From: Gluconacetobacter liquefaciens
Lineage (GTDB): Bacteria; Pseudomonadota; Alphaproteobacteria; Acetobacterales; Acetobacteraceae
Assembly: GCF_003350405.1 (NCBI RefSeq)
Contig: NZ_QQAW01000007.1
Span: 62,001 to 126,000, forward strand
Length of the DNA: 64,000 nucleotides
Direction: 5' to 3'
Program-made: the position numbers and the translations under genes
Notes under the pieces: generated by a model
Databases searched by the model: none
What the model saw: the letters and a program-made list of their open reading frames with translations, nothing else
Told to the model about the DNA's origin: nothing
In this document: piece by piece, positions 17,676 through 30,683 of the stretch
How positions within the stretch are numbered: the stretch's first letter is position 1
How the letters are laid out: each line of letters opens with the position of its first letter

Positions 17676-18461
17676 ATGAACAGGATCGAATCTTTTCACG
17701 GTCGCGGGGATGGTCCCGTGATTCAGCGGGTGCGGCATGAACTGAAGCGGCGCGATCTGAAGGTCGCGGCCGTGGAGTCCCTGACCCCGCACATGATCCG
17801 GGTAACGCTGACCGGTGCCGACCTCGACGGCTTCGTCAGCGCGTCGCCTGACGACCACATCAAGATTTTCGTGCCCGACCTCAACGGCGAAGTGACGCGG
17901 CGGGATTACACGCCGCGCCGATACGACCCGCAGGCCAGGACCCTGGTCCTGGATTTCGTGAACCATGATGGCGGTCCCGCCGCCGCCTGGGCGCGGGCTG
18001 CCAGGGTCGGAGACAGGCTGGAAATCGCCGGCCCGCGCGGGTCGCAGGTCATCGCCGGCCCGGTGGATGAATGGCTTCTGATCGGCGACGAAACGGCGCT
18101 TCCCGCCATCGGCCGACGGGTCGAGGCGTTTTCGGCCCATGACAGGGTCACGACGGTGGTGGCGGTGCCCGGTGCCGATGACGAGCAGACGTTCACGACA
18201 CCCGCTCGACATGACGCGCATTGGGTTCATCGGCCCATGGAGGCGGCGGACCAGGCAGGAGGCATCCTCGACGTGCTGGCCGGTATCGAAATCCCGGACC
18301 ACACCTTCGTCTGGGTCGGGGCCGAGGCCAGCGTGGCGAAGGCGGTGCGCCGCTATCTGCTGGAAGAGCGCGCAATCGCCCCAGCATGGCTCAAGGCATC
18401 AGGCTATTGGCTCAAGGGAATGGCCGATGCATCGGTGAAGGATGTGGGCGAGGGCGCCTGA
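17676..18461 (+). CDS. yqjH: Siderophore-interacting protein / NADPH-dependent ferric-chelate reductase (YqjH/ViuB type)
   Basis: A 261-aa cytoplasmic flavin reductase. The FAD-binding barrel shows the signature RDYTPRRYDPQARTLVLDFVNHDGGPAAAWARAARVGD with the RxYTxR motif. The NADPH domain contains LLIGDETALPAIGRRVEAF and ends with the FVWVGAEASVAKAVRRYLLEERAI helix. The family reduces ferric siderophores or chelates to release iron. A GGAGGAAAGGC ribosome site precedes the start. Co-transcription with the YqjI-like repressor 20 bp upstream supports the name. Confidence 0.88.
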   Translation: MNRIESFHGRGDGPVIQRVRHELKRRDLKVAAVESLTPHMIRVTLTGADLDGFVSASPDDHIKIFVPDLNGEVTRRDYTPRRYDPQARTLVLDFVNHDGGPAAAWARAARVGDRLEIAGPRGSQVIAGPVDEWLLIGDETALPAIGRRVEAFSAHDRVTTVVAVPGADDEQTFTTPARHDAHWVHRPMEAADQAGGILDVLAGIEIPDHTFVWVGAEASVAKAVRRYLLEERAIAPAWLKASGYWLKGMADASVKDVGEGA

Positions 18462-18467
18462 CCCCAG

Positions 18468-18510
18468 GCGCTCACGCTTGGGCCGCGATCAGGCTGTTTT
18501 CGTAAGTCGC
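18468..18510. repeat. Possible copy of the dispersed intergenic core repeat
   Basis: The gap between two convergent genes reads GCGCTCACGCTTGGGCCGC and then a GGCTGTTTTCG block. This resembles the element at 34949-35003 (GCGCTTGAGGCTTGCGGCC, then GGCGGTTTTCG). It can form a small hairpin (CCCAGGCG / CGCTTGGG) and may serve as a transcription end for the convergent pair. Similarity was judged by eye and is weak. Confidence 0.3.
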
Positions 18511-18580
18511 GCGGATGGCGGTCTGACGGCGGTTTTCCGCGCGTCGGCTCTCCCTCAGCGCGGTTTTTCCCTTTGGCTGT

Positions 18581-19747
18581 TCAGCGCTGATCTTCGCGGA
18601 TAGGCGGCGTGATCGGTGCGCGCATCAGCAGATAGGGCGGCTGGCGCAGGTCCTTGCCACCGTTGAACCCCGCCAGACGATTCCACTGCCCCAGCGTGCA
18701 ATAGACATGGTTGGCGGTGACGAAAATTCCGTCCGGCCAGACGATGCGCGGGTCACGCGCCACGACCTCGATCGTGCCGTCTTCCGGCAGCCAGCGCATG
18801 ATGGAATCATGCTCGCTTGCCGTCAGGTAAATCCTGCCCTGGGCGTCGGTTGCCATGCCGTCGGTCATGACCTTCTCGCCGTGATCGGTGACGCCGGCGG
18901 CAAGCTGTTCCTCGGTCGCGTCGAAATTCGATAGCAGCGCGGTCGGAATGCTGTAGAGGCGGCGGCTGGTCAGCGGCGAGTAATAAAGCCGGGTGCTGTC
19001 CGGGCTGAGGGTGATGCTGTCCACCCCGCCGATCGGAAAGGTCGGGTTCTTGGGGTCGTAGCGCAACGGGCGCCCATCCAGTACCGTCAAGAACCCTTTC
19101 TCGGCCTGGATTGATGGATGATCGGCCAGCACGCGCCGCTGGCGGCCGGTCGCGATATCGACCACGACCAACGCTGGCGAGGTGCCGAAGGAGGAATCCG
19201 CGACATAGGCCGTGCCGAGCGCGCCGTGCGTCAAATCGACGCGCAGATCGTTCATATGGCTGTCGGGCCGCATGGCCGGCGCCTTCAGCACGATACTGGC
19301 AATCAGCTTGTCGGTTGCCGGGTCGATGCCGATCACCTTCGCCGCCCCCGGCGCAATGGGCTGGCCGACGATCTTGCCATCGTCGATCGCCCACAGCCGC
19401 CCCTTGCTGTCGGTCGTCATGCCGTGGATCGAGATCAGCCGGTGGTCCGGGCTGGCTGAGGATGGCAGGCTGAGGGCCTTGTCGGGATAGGGCACCAGCA
19501 CGTCGCCCTTCAGTTCGGCGAGCGTGGCCTTGCGGTGGTTCTCGGCATGGCGCGGAAAACCGACGAAGATGCGGTTATCCGGCGTGACGGCAATTCCCGA
19601 GGGACCGGGACCATAGAATTCGGCAACGACTTCCAGTGAACCGGTGGGCACCGTGTCGCCCGACACCGTGCCGGCGCGTGACACGCCAGCCAGAGCGGGC
19701 AGAAGGGTCGCACCGGCGGCGGCGGTGAAAAGGTCGCGACGATTCAA
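18581..19747 (-). CDS. Exported major-royal-jelly/yellow-like beta-propeller protein
   Basis: A 388-aa protein with a twin-arginine-like signal peptide (MNRRDLFTAAAGATLLPALAGVSRA), suggesting Tat export to the periplasm. The mature part has propeller strands typical of the MRJP/yellow (SMP-30-like) family: PSGIAVTPDNRIFVGFPR, SIHGMTTDSKGRLWAIDDG, HMNDLRVDLTHGALGTAYVADSS, GVDSITLSPDSTRLYYSPLTSRRLYSIP and MTDGMATDAQGRIYLTASEHDSI. Bacterial relatives are often annotated as gluconolactonase or L-dopachrome tautomerase-related, with unknown substrates. It is convergent with yqjH and follows priA on the same strand 140 bp away. Confidence 0.78.
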   Translation of the reverse strand: MNRRDLFTAAAGATLLPALAGVSRAGTVSGDTVPTGSLEVVAEFYGPGPSGIAVTPDNRIFVGFPRHAENHRKATLAELKGDVLVPYPDKALSLPSSASPDHRLISIHGMTTDSKGRLWAIDDGKIVGQPIAPGAAKVIGIDPATDKLIASIVLKAPAMRPDSHMNDLRVDLTHGALGTAYVADSSFGTSPALVVVDIATGRQRRVLADHPSIQAEKGFLTVLDGRPLRYDPKNPTFPIGGVDSITLSPDSTRLYYSPLTSRRLYSIPTALLSNFDATEEQLAAGVTDHGEKVMTDGMATDAQGRIYLTASEHDSIMRWLPEDGTIEVVARDPRIVWPDGIFVTANHVYCTLGQWNRLAGFNGGKDLRQPPYLLMRAPITPPIREDQR

Positions 19748-19886
19748 TGGTCATTTCTCCCTTGGACGAATTCAGGGCGGCGCGTGCCACGATTGTCTCT
19801 ACCCGTCATAAGGTCATGCGCCCGCTGCGCCGAATGAAATGGTTTTTAGATCGGTCCAGTGTTTGCAAGCCTGTCCTGCGCAGGCG

Positions 19887-22139
19887 TCAAAGAAACGAAA
19901 CAGGATCGATATCGACGTCGATCCGCGCGCCGCGTTCCGGCGCTACCCGTTCCAGCCATTGCCGCACGATCGGTTGCAGCGCGATTTCGCGCCGGGCGCG
20001 CAGGAGCAGCCGCCGTCGGTGACGGCCGCGCAGGATGGCTAGCGGGGCCGGCGCGGGGCCCAGAACCTGCAAGCCGTCGCCGCGCGGCGCACTGGCGCCC
20101 AGGGCTTGTGCGGTGGCATCGGCGGCCTCCGGCGTATCGGCGCTGACGATCAGGGCCGCCAGACGGCCGAACGGCGGCCAGAAGCCGGGGCGGCGCTGCT
20201 CGGCCTCCTGCCGCATGAAGCTGGCGAAATCGCCCGAGACCAGGGCCTGCATCACCGGGTGTTCGGTACAATAGCTTTGCAACAACACGGTGCCGGGCGC
20301 TTCCGCGCGGCCGGCGCGGCCCGCGACCTGATGCAGCAATTGCACCGTGCGTTCCGCCGCGCGCAGGTCGCCGCCGCCAAGCCCGAGATCGGCATCGACC
20401 ACGCCGACCAGTGTCAGATGCGGAAAATGCCAGCCCTTGGCGACGATCTGTGTGCCGATCACCAGATCGACCTCGCGCCGGGCGATCTGCGCCACCGCGT
20501 CGGCGGTCGCGGCCGGCCCGGGCAGCGTGTCGCTGGCCATCACCAGCAGGCGGGCATCGGGGAAGGTGGCGCGGGCTTCCTCGGTGATGCGCTCCACGCC
20601 GGGGCCGATCGGGGTCAGGCTGGCTTCGGCATGGCAGGAGGGGCAGGTGGGCGGCGTGGGCTCCTGATAGCCGCAATGGTGGCAGGTGATGACGCGGCGC
20701 GCCCGATGTTCCACCAGCCAGGCGGTGCAGTTGGGGCATTGCAGGCGATGGCCGCAGGTGCGGCACAGCGTCAGCGGCGCATAGCCGCGACGGTTGAGGA
20801 ACAGCATTGCCTGCTCGCCACGCGCCATCGTCGCCTGCATCGCCTCGGTCAGCACGGGGGAGAGAAACAGCCCGCGCTCGGGTGGATTGGCGCGCATGTC
20901 GATGGTGCGCACCTCAGGCATCGTGGCCCCGCCATGGCGCGCGGTCAGCGCCAGATGGCGGTAGCGGCCGGCACCGACATTGGCCAGTGTCTCCAGGCTG
21001 GGCGTGGCGGAAACCAGCAGGATCGGCGCGTGGTCCATTCGTGCCCGTACCACCGCCATGTCGCGCGCGTGATAGGTTACGCCGTCTTCCTGCTTGAAGG
21101 CGCTTTCATGCTCCTCATCGACGATGATCAGCCCAAGTTCTGCAAACGGCAGGAACAGCGCCGAACGCGCGCCCACCACTACCCGCGCCGTCCCTTCGGC
21201 CACCGCGTGCCACGTAACACGGCGCAGGCGCGGGCTCAGGTCGGAGTGCCACAGCGCGGGCTCGGCGCCGAAACGCCGGGTGAAGCGGCCGGTCCATTGT
21301 GCCGACAGCGCGATTTCCGGCAGCAGCACCAGCACCTGCCGGCCGCGTTCCAGGCAGGCGGCGATGGCTTCCATATAGATCTCGGTCTTGCCCGATCCGG
21401 TGACGCCCTCCAGCAGCGTGACGGAAAACCCGCCCGCTCCGGCGAGGTCGCGCAGGCTCTGTGCCGCCTCCTTCTGGCCGTCCCCCAGGGTCGGCGGGCA
21501 ATGGGCGGGGTCGGGCGCGGCAAACGGCGGCGCGGGCTTCAGCACCACGGCCCGCAGCGCGCCGGCATCGGCCAGGCCGCGTACGACGCTGGTGCCCACG
21601 CCCGCGCGCCGGGCCAGTTCGGCGCCGGGCAGCGGGCCGTCGCTGGCGGCAATCTCCAGCACCCGGCGGCGGGCGGGGGTTTCGCGCAGGTCGGGCGGCG
21701 GTTCGGCGACGGTCCAGCCCGTGGTTGGGGTAACGGGCGCGGTGGCGGCGGTGCGTAGCGCCATGGCCAGCACCATGCCGGGGGGCGAGAGCGTATAGGC
21801 CGCCACCCAATCGACGAAGCGGCGCAGCGCACCGGGCAGGGGGGGCTGGTCCAGCCGGCTGATCACCGGCTTCAGCCGTCCGTCCGCCACCGCTTTCATC
21901 GGCGGGGGCGTGAATTCCGGTGGCAGGGCAGGGGTCGGGTCCCACACCACGCCGGTTTCGGTCCGACGGCCCAGCGGTACGCTGACGATGTCGCCCGGTT
22001 GCAGGTCGGTCAGCGCGGGTGGCACGGCGTAGTCGAACGGGCCGGGAAAGGGCAGCGGCAACAGCACCGCGACGCGCGGCCGGCCGGCGCTTTCCGGCTT
22101 TCGCGCAGGGGGGCGTTTGTCTAGACTCGCATGGACCAT
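19887..22139 (-). CDS. priA: Primosomal replication restart helicase PriA
   Basis: A 750-aa superfamily 2 helicase. The N-terminal 3'-DNA-binding domain begins RVAVLLPLPFPGPFDYAVP. The Walker A motif is LLEGVTGSGKTEIYMEAI, Walker B is LIIVDEEHE, and motif III is LVSATPSLET. The zinc-binding insertion has its cysteine pairs in CRTCGHRLQCPNC, ITCHHCGYQ and CPSCH. PriA reloads the replisome at stalled forks. Length is close to the family norm. It is divergent from xerC, whose start lies about 70 bp away. Confidence 0.95.
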   Translation of the reverse strand: MVHASLDKRPPARKPESAGRPRVAVLLPLPFPGPFDYAVPPALTDLQPGDIVSVPLGRRTETGVVWDPTPALPPEFTPPPMKAVADGRLKPVISRLDQPPLPGALRRFVDWVAAYTLSPPGMVLAMALRTAATAPVTPTTGWTVAEPPPDLRETPARRRVLEIAASDGPLPGAELARRAGVGTSVVRGLADAGALRAVVLKPAPPFAAPDPAHCPPTLGDGQKEAAQSLRDLAGAGGFSVTLLEGVTGSGKTEIYMEAIAACLERGRQVLVLLPEIALSAQWTGRFTRRFGAEPALWHSDLSPRLRRVTWHAVAEGTARVVVGARSALFLPFAELGLIIVDEEHESAFKQEDGVTYHARDMAVVRARMDHAPILLVSATPSLETLANVGAGRYRHLALTARHGGATMPEVRTIDMRANPPERGLFLSPVLTEAMQATMARGEQAMLFLNRRGYAPLTLCRTCGHRLQCPNCTAWLVEHRARRVITCHHCGYQEPTPPTCPSCHAEASLTPIGPGVERITEEARATFPDARLLVMASDTLPGPAATADAVAQIARREVDLVIGTQIVAKGWHFPHLTLVGVVDADLGLGGGDLRAAERTVQLLHQVAGRAGRAEAPGTVLLQSYCTEHPVMQALVSGDFASFMRQEAEQRRPGFWPPFGRLAALIVSADTPEAADATAQALGASAPRGDGLQVLGPAPAPLAILRGRHRRRLLLRARREIALQPIVRQWLERVAPERGARIDVDIDPVSFL

Positions 22140-22208
22140 GAGGTTTTCTATCGCCCCAGCCGCCCGCTGTCTTGTCCGGCAATCGTCGCGTGCCGCGCGG
22201 CTGCCCCG

Positions 22209-25151
<2,943 letters not shown>

Positions 25152-25194
25152 CGGGTTGCGACGGGGCCGGGTGCCCCGTCGCAACCGGCCGGCA

Positions 25195-25692
25195 TCAGCC
25201 CTTCAGGTGGGCGTTGCAGACGCTGTAATAGCCGCCGCCCTTCTGGATCCATTTCAGGCCACCATTGGCGTTGGTCGCCTTGTTGGCCTTGTACTGGTCC
25301 AGACAGGTGTGCAGGCGGGCCTTGCCCGCGCTCTCGCTGGCATATTGCGCCGAGACCGCGTTGGGCAGCACCGCGCTGCCGGCGGCAGCGGCGGCCGGCG
25401 CAGCAGCCGCAACAGGTGCGGCAGGGGCGGCGGGCGTCGCCGCGGTTGCGGGAGCCGCCGGCGTGGCGGGTGTCGCGGGGGCAGCGGCAGCGGCCTCGGG
25501 CGTCGCGCACTGCGCCGCCTTGAACTCTTTGTAGGTCTGGCCCTTGACGGTGCCGGCTTTCCGTTCGGCGTTGAATTTCTGGTAGCACGCCTGCGCCGCG
25601 CTGACGGCGTGGGCCTGGGGGGCGAGCAGGGGCGCGGCGGGTGCGGCAAGAAGCATGGCAACGGCAATCCGGCCACGAAGCGCAATAGCCAT
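25195..25692 (-). CDS. Exported alanine/proline-rich protein with PsiF-like ends
   Basis: A 165-aa protein. It begins with a signal peptide (GRIAVAMLLAAPAAPLLAPQAHA). A cysteine-bracketed segment (AQACYQKFNAERKAGTVKGQTYKEFKAAQC) follows, then a low-complexity linker of about 55 residues made of Ala-Pro-Thr repeats. A second cysteine-bracketed segment (LHTCLDQYKANKATNANGGLKWIQKGG to YYSVCNAHLKG) ends the protein. The paired segments, each with two Cys, suggest two small disulfide-stabilised units resembling the PsiF repeat. Function is unknown. It is convergent with the aspartic protease. Confidence 0.65.
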   Translation of the reverse strand: MAIALRGRIAVAMLLAAPAAPLLAPQAHAVSAAQACYQKFNAERKAGTVKGQTYKEFKAAQCATPEAAAAAPATPATPAAPATAATPAAPAAPVAAAAPAAAAAGSAVLPNAVSAQYASESAGKARLHTCLDQYKANKATNANGGLKWIQKGGGYYSVCNAHLKG

Positions 25693-25794
25693 GAAAGTGC
25701 GATCCTTTCCGTTCAGAACGAGCCGGCGGGCATCATGCCGCGACGGGCCATCGGGTCTGCATCCTGTTTCATAACATCATGATCCGAATACGGA

Positions 25795-25833
25795 AAGAAA
25801 AAGGCCGGACCGGGGCAATGCCCGGTCCGGCCT
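25795..25833 (-). terminator. Rho-independent terminator of glnK-amtB
   Basis: On the minus strand a perfect 13-bp stem, AGGCCGGACCGGG pairing with CCCGGTCCGGCCT, closes a short loop and runs straight into a T-rich tail (TTTTTCTTT). It lies about 35 bp after the amtB stop, in the right orientation to end that transcript. Confidence 0.85.
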
Positions 25834-25866
25834 GTTCTGGTCGGCGGAAGAAGAGATGGCGACCGA

Positions 25867-27752
<1,886 letters not shown>

Positions 27753-27834
27753 TTAATTATGGGCGCGCGCACCGGAACGGATCATTCTCGCCGCAGGGCC
27801 ATCGGGCCGGAACGGCTATTGCAGGACCACACTC

Positions 27835-29070
27835 ATGACCGCAGGCACGATGTCCCACCCCCAGACCGGCACCGGGCAGGACGATGTGGATGTCTGCATC
27901 GTTGGGGCAGGGCCGGTCGGCGCCACGCTGGCCTGCCGTCTGGCGGTGGCGGGCCTGCGCGTGGCCATTGTCGATCGCGCGGCGCTGCCGCCGATGGAAG
28001 ACCCGGCCTTCGACGGCCGCGCGTATGCCATCGCCGCCGGCCCGCGTCGTCTGCTGGAGGACGCCGGCGTGTGGGGCCTGCTGCCACTCCAGGCCTGCCC
28101 GATCGAGGAAATTCGCGTCTCCGACGGCCGACCCGGCGAGAAGCCTTCGCCCCTGTTCCTGGAATTCGGGCGGCAGGATGCCGAGCAGCCGTTTGGATGG
28201 ATGATCGAGGCCCGCGCGCTGCGCGTGGCGCTGAACCGTGCACTCCATGCCCATGACCTGCTCACGGTGCTTGCGCCGGATGAGGCGACGATAACCCGCA
28301 CTGCCGAAGGCGCGCGGGTGCGGATGCAATCGGGCCGCACCTTCGGTGCCCGGCTGATCGTAGCGGCCGAGGGGCGGCGCTCCGCGCTGCGCGATCAGGC
28401 GCGGATCGGCATCACCCGTCTGCCCTATCATCAGAGCGGCATCGTCTGCGCCGTGGCGCACGAGCATCCGCATAACAACCGTGCGCTGGAACATTTCTTG
28501 CCTGCCGGGCCGTTCGCGCAACTGCCGATGGCCGCGACGCCCGAGCATCCGAACCTCTCCGCCATCGTCTGGTCGGAAAGCGACGCGCTGGCGCGGCGCA
28601 TGGCGGCCTTGCCGCACGATGCCTTCGCGCACGAGATCCAGCGCCGCATGGGCGACTGGCTGGGCCGGGTGACGCCTGTAGGGCGGCGCTGGGTCTACCC
28701 GCTGTCGGCGCAATATGCGCAGCGCTATTTCGACACGCGGATGGTGCTGGTAGGCGATGCGGCGCATGGCATCCACCCCATCGCCGGGCAGGGGCTCAAT
28801 CTGGGTTTCCGGGACGTCGCGGCGCTTTCCGACGTGCTGATCGCCGCCCATGCGCGGGGCGAGGACCTGGGCGCGCCGTCCCTGCTGCGCCAGTATCAGG
28901 CACGCTGTCGCCCCGCCAACATGCTCATGTTGGCCGCGACCGACATGCTGGAGCGACTATTCGGCAACGACAATCCCGTGCTGCGCCGCGCCCGGGACCT
29001 CGGATTGGCCGGCGTGCATCGCATGCCCGCGCTGCGGCGTGCCTTCGTCCGCCACGCGATGGGCCTGTAG
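27835..29070 (+). CDS. UbiH/UbiF/COQ6-family FAD monooxygenase (ubiquinone biosynthesis)
   Basis: A 411-aa class A flavin hydroxylase. The FAD fingerprint is VCIVGAGPVGATLACRLAVAGLRVAIVDR, the substrate-domain arginine motif is DGRAYAIAAGPRRLLEDAGVW, and the second FAD motif is MVLVGDAAHGIHPIAGQGLNLGFRDV, all characteristic of the UbiH/COQ6 group. It hydroxylates the ubiquinone ring precursor. The specific ring position cannot be read from sequence. It is divergent from glnK. A closer ATG at 27850 is a possible start. Confidence 0.88.
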   Translation: MTAGTMSHPQTGTGQDDVDVCIVGAGPVGATLACRLAVAGLRVAIVDRAALPPMEDPAFDGRAYAIAAGPRRLLEDAGVWGLLPLQACPIEEIRVSDGRPGEKPSPLFLEFGRQDAEQPFGWMIEARALRVALNRALHAHDLLTVLAPDEATITRTAEGARVRMQSGRTFGARLIVAAEGRRSALRDQARIGITRLPYHQSGIVCAVAHEHPHNNRALEHFLPAGPFAQLPMAATPEHPNLSAIVWSESDALARRMAALPHDAFAHEIQRRMGDWLGRVTPVGRRWVYPLSAQYAQRYFDTRMVLVGDAAHGIHPIAGQGLNLGFRDVAALSDVLIAAHARGEDLGAPSLLRQYQARCRPANMLMLAATDMLERLFGNDNPVLRRARDLGLAGVHRMPALRRAFVRHAMGL

Positions 29071-29150
29071 CGCGTCGTGTCGCAAGGCCGCCTCTGGTCA
29101 ACGGGGCGGCGCCCTCCCATATCGTTCCTTCCGCTGACAGGACCGGTTTC

Positions 29151-30014
29151 ATGCCTGATATTTCCCCGACCTCGCTGGCCGCGGCCCGCGGCACCCGCGC
29201 CGTTGCGGAGCCGACACTGGTTTCCATCGACCAGGAACGGCTGTGGATGGATATCGCGGCAGGCTGCGAGGGCTGTGACGATCCGCTGGTGCGCGGCCTG
29301 CTGGCCACCGGCATCCGCAACCACGCCACCTTCGCCAACGGGTTGGCCGCGCTGATCGGGCGCAAGCTGGGCGACCGCTCGGTGGCTGATGACGCGCTGT
29401 CGGAACTGGTGACCGAGGCCTTCGCCGCCGATCCGCAGATCGTCGCGGCCGCCGCCGCTGATCTGGTGGCGATCCGCGAGCGCGATCCGGCAACGGCGAA
29501 CTACGCGACGCCGTTTCTGTTCTTCAAGGGCTATCACGCGGTGCAGTGCTATCGCGTGGCCCACTGGCTGTGGAACAACGGCCGGCGTTACCTGGCCCTG
29601 CATCTGCAAAGCCGCACATCGGAACTGTTCGCCGTCGATATCCACCCGGCGGCGCGGCTGGGCCGGCGCATCCTGTTCGATCACGGCACCGGAATCGTGA
29701 TCGGCGAGACCTCGGTGCTGGAAGACGACGTTTCGCTGCTCCAGGGTGTGACGCTGGGCGGCACCGGCAAGAATGTCGGCGACCGTCACCCCAAGGTGCG
29801 GCGCGGGGTACTGATCGGCGCCGGCGCCAAGATTCTGGGCAATATCGAACTGGGCGAGGGGGCCAAGGTCGGCGCCGGGTCGATCGTGCTGGAATCGGTG
29901 CCACCCTTCACCACCGTCGTCGGCAACCCGGCGCGGCCGGTCGGCACGCGCCACAGCGCCCTGCCGGCCTTCACGATGGACCAGATGCTCCCCCCAATCG
30001 ACTACATGATCTGA
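29151..30014 (+). CDS. cysE: Serine O-acetyltransferase
   Basis: A 287-aa enzyme with the CysE layout: a helical N-terminal domain (residues about 30-140, including LLATGIRNHATFANGLAALIGRKL and KGYHAVQCYRVAHWLW) and a left-handed beta-helix of hexapeptide repeats (IHPAARLGRRILFDHGTGIVIGE, VSLLQGVTLGGTGKNVGDRHPKV, GVLIGAGAKILGNIELGEGAKVGAGSIVL). It acetylates serine with acetyl-CoA, the first step to cysteine. The catalytic His/Asp of the DHGTGIVIGE turn are present. It lies 80 bp after the UbiH-family gene and is followed by a tandem repeat array. Confidence 0.94.
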   Translation: MPDISPTSLAAARGTRAVAEPTLVSIDQERLWMDIAAGCEGCDDPLVRGLLATGIRNHATFANGLAALIGRKLGDRSVADDALSELVTEAFAADPQIVAAAAADLVAIRERDPATANYATPFLFFKGYHAVQCYRVAHWLWNNGRRYLALHLQSRTSELFAVDIHPAARLGRRILFDHGTGIVIGETSVLEDDVSLLQGVTLGGTGKNVGDRHPKVRRGVLIGAGAKILGNIELGEGAKVGAGSIVLESVPPFTTVVGNPARPVGTRHSALPAFTMDQMLPPIDYMI

Positions 30015-30034
30015 GACCCTGCCTGTAAATGCGT

Positions 30035-30585
30035 GCTGGCGGCGAGCCGACGCGTGTTTCCTGCGCTCCGGTGCTCACGGCCATTGAGGCCGCTCCGCTT
30101 CGGTGCTCGGAAACACACGACGGACGCGGCCCAGGCGGTCCGCTCTCGCTCACCAGCCCACATTTCCAGGCAGGGTCTGCGTGACCACCTGACAAAGGCT
30201 GCTGGTGGCGAGCCGACGCGCGTTTCCTGCGCTCCGATGCTCACGGCCATTGAGGCCGCTCCGCTTCGGTGCTCGGAAACACACGACGGGCGCGTCCCTG
30301 GCGGTCCGCTCTCGCTCACCAGCCCACATTTCCAGGCAGGGTCCGTGTGGCCACCTGACAAAGGCTGCTGGTGGCGATCCGACGCGCGTTTCCTGCGCTC
30401 CGATGCTCACGGCTGTTGAGGCCGCTCCGCTTCGGTGCTTGGAAACACACGACGGGCGCGTCCCTGGCGGGCCGCTCTCGCTCACCAGCCCACATTTCCA
30501 GGCAGAGTTTGCGTGGCTGCCTGACAAAGGTTGTGGGCGGCGCTCCGGTGCACGCGGCCATCAAGGGCGCGTGACATGCCGTCTG
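30035..30585. repeat. Tandem array of 166-bp structured repeats (three copies plus a partial fourth)
   Basis: The marker GCGAGCCGACGCG recurs at 30042, 30208 and (with one change) 30374, exactly 166 bp apart, with near-identical sequence between; a degraded fourth part follows to about 30585. Each unit can fold into a long nested hairpin. In copy two the outer arms are GCTGGTGGCGAG (30201-30212) with CTCGCTCACCAGC (30311-30323). Then come GACGCGC (30215-30221) with GCGCGTC (30290-30296) and GTTTCC (30222-30227) with GGAAAC (30275-30280). The innermost stem is CGGCC (30244-30248) with GGCCG (30254-30258). The unit length is not a multiple of three and no ribosome site or conserved protein is apparent, so it is probably non-coding. 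It fills the gap between cysE and the amidohydrolase. Confidence 0.9.
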
Positions 30586-30683
30586 ACGGTGCTGTGAAGC
30601 GTCCTGCCACTCTGGACATGCCGGTCATCGCGCTGAACAGTGGGCGTGACATCGATACGGAACAGGAAGGGCAGGCGGCCGAC

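Noticed and set aside
20106-21758. Plus-strand open frame of 550 codons opposite priA
   Set aside because: It lies wholly antisense to priA, whose helicase motifs are intact. The translation is Gly/Ala/Arg-rich and low in conserved motifs, the usual shadow in GC-rich genes.
30042-30560. Coding repeat protein in the 166-bp array
   Set aside because: The unit length is not a multiple of three, open frames exist in several phases on both strands, and there is no ribosome site.
30035-30585. CRISPR array
   Set aside because: The unit is 166 bp and near-identical throughout, with no short direct repeat alternating with unique spacers, and no cas genes nearby.
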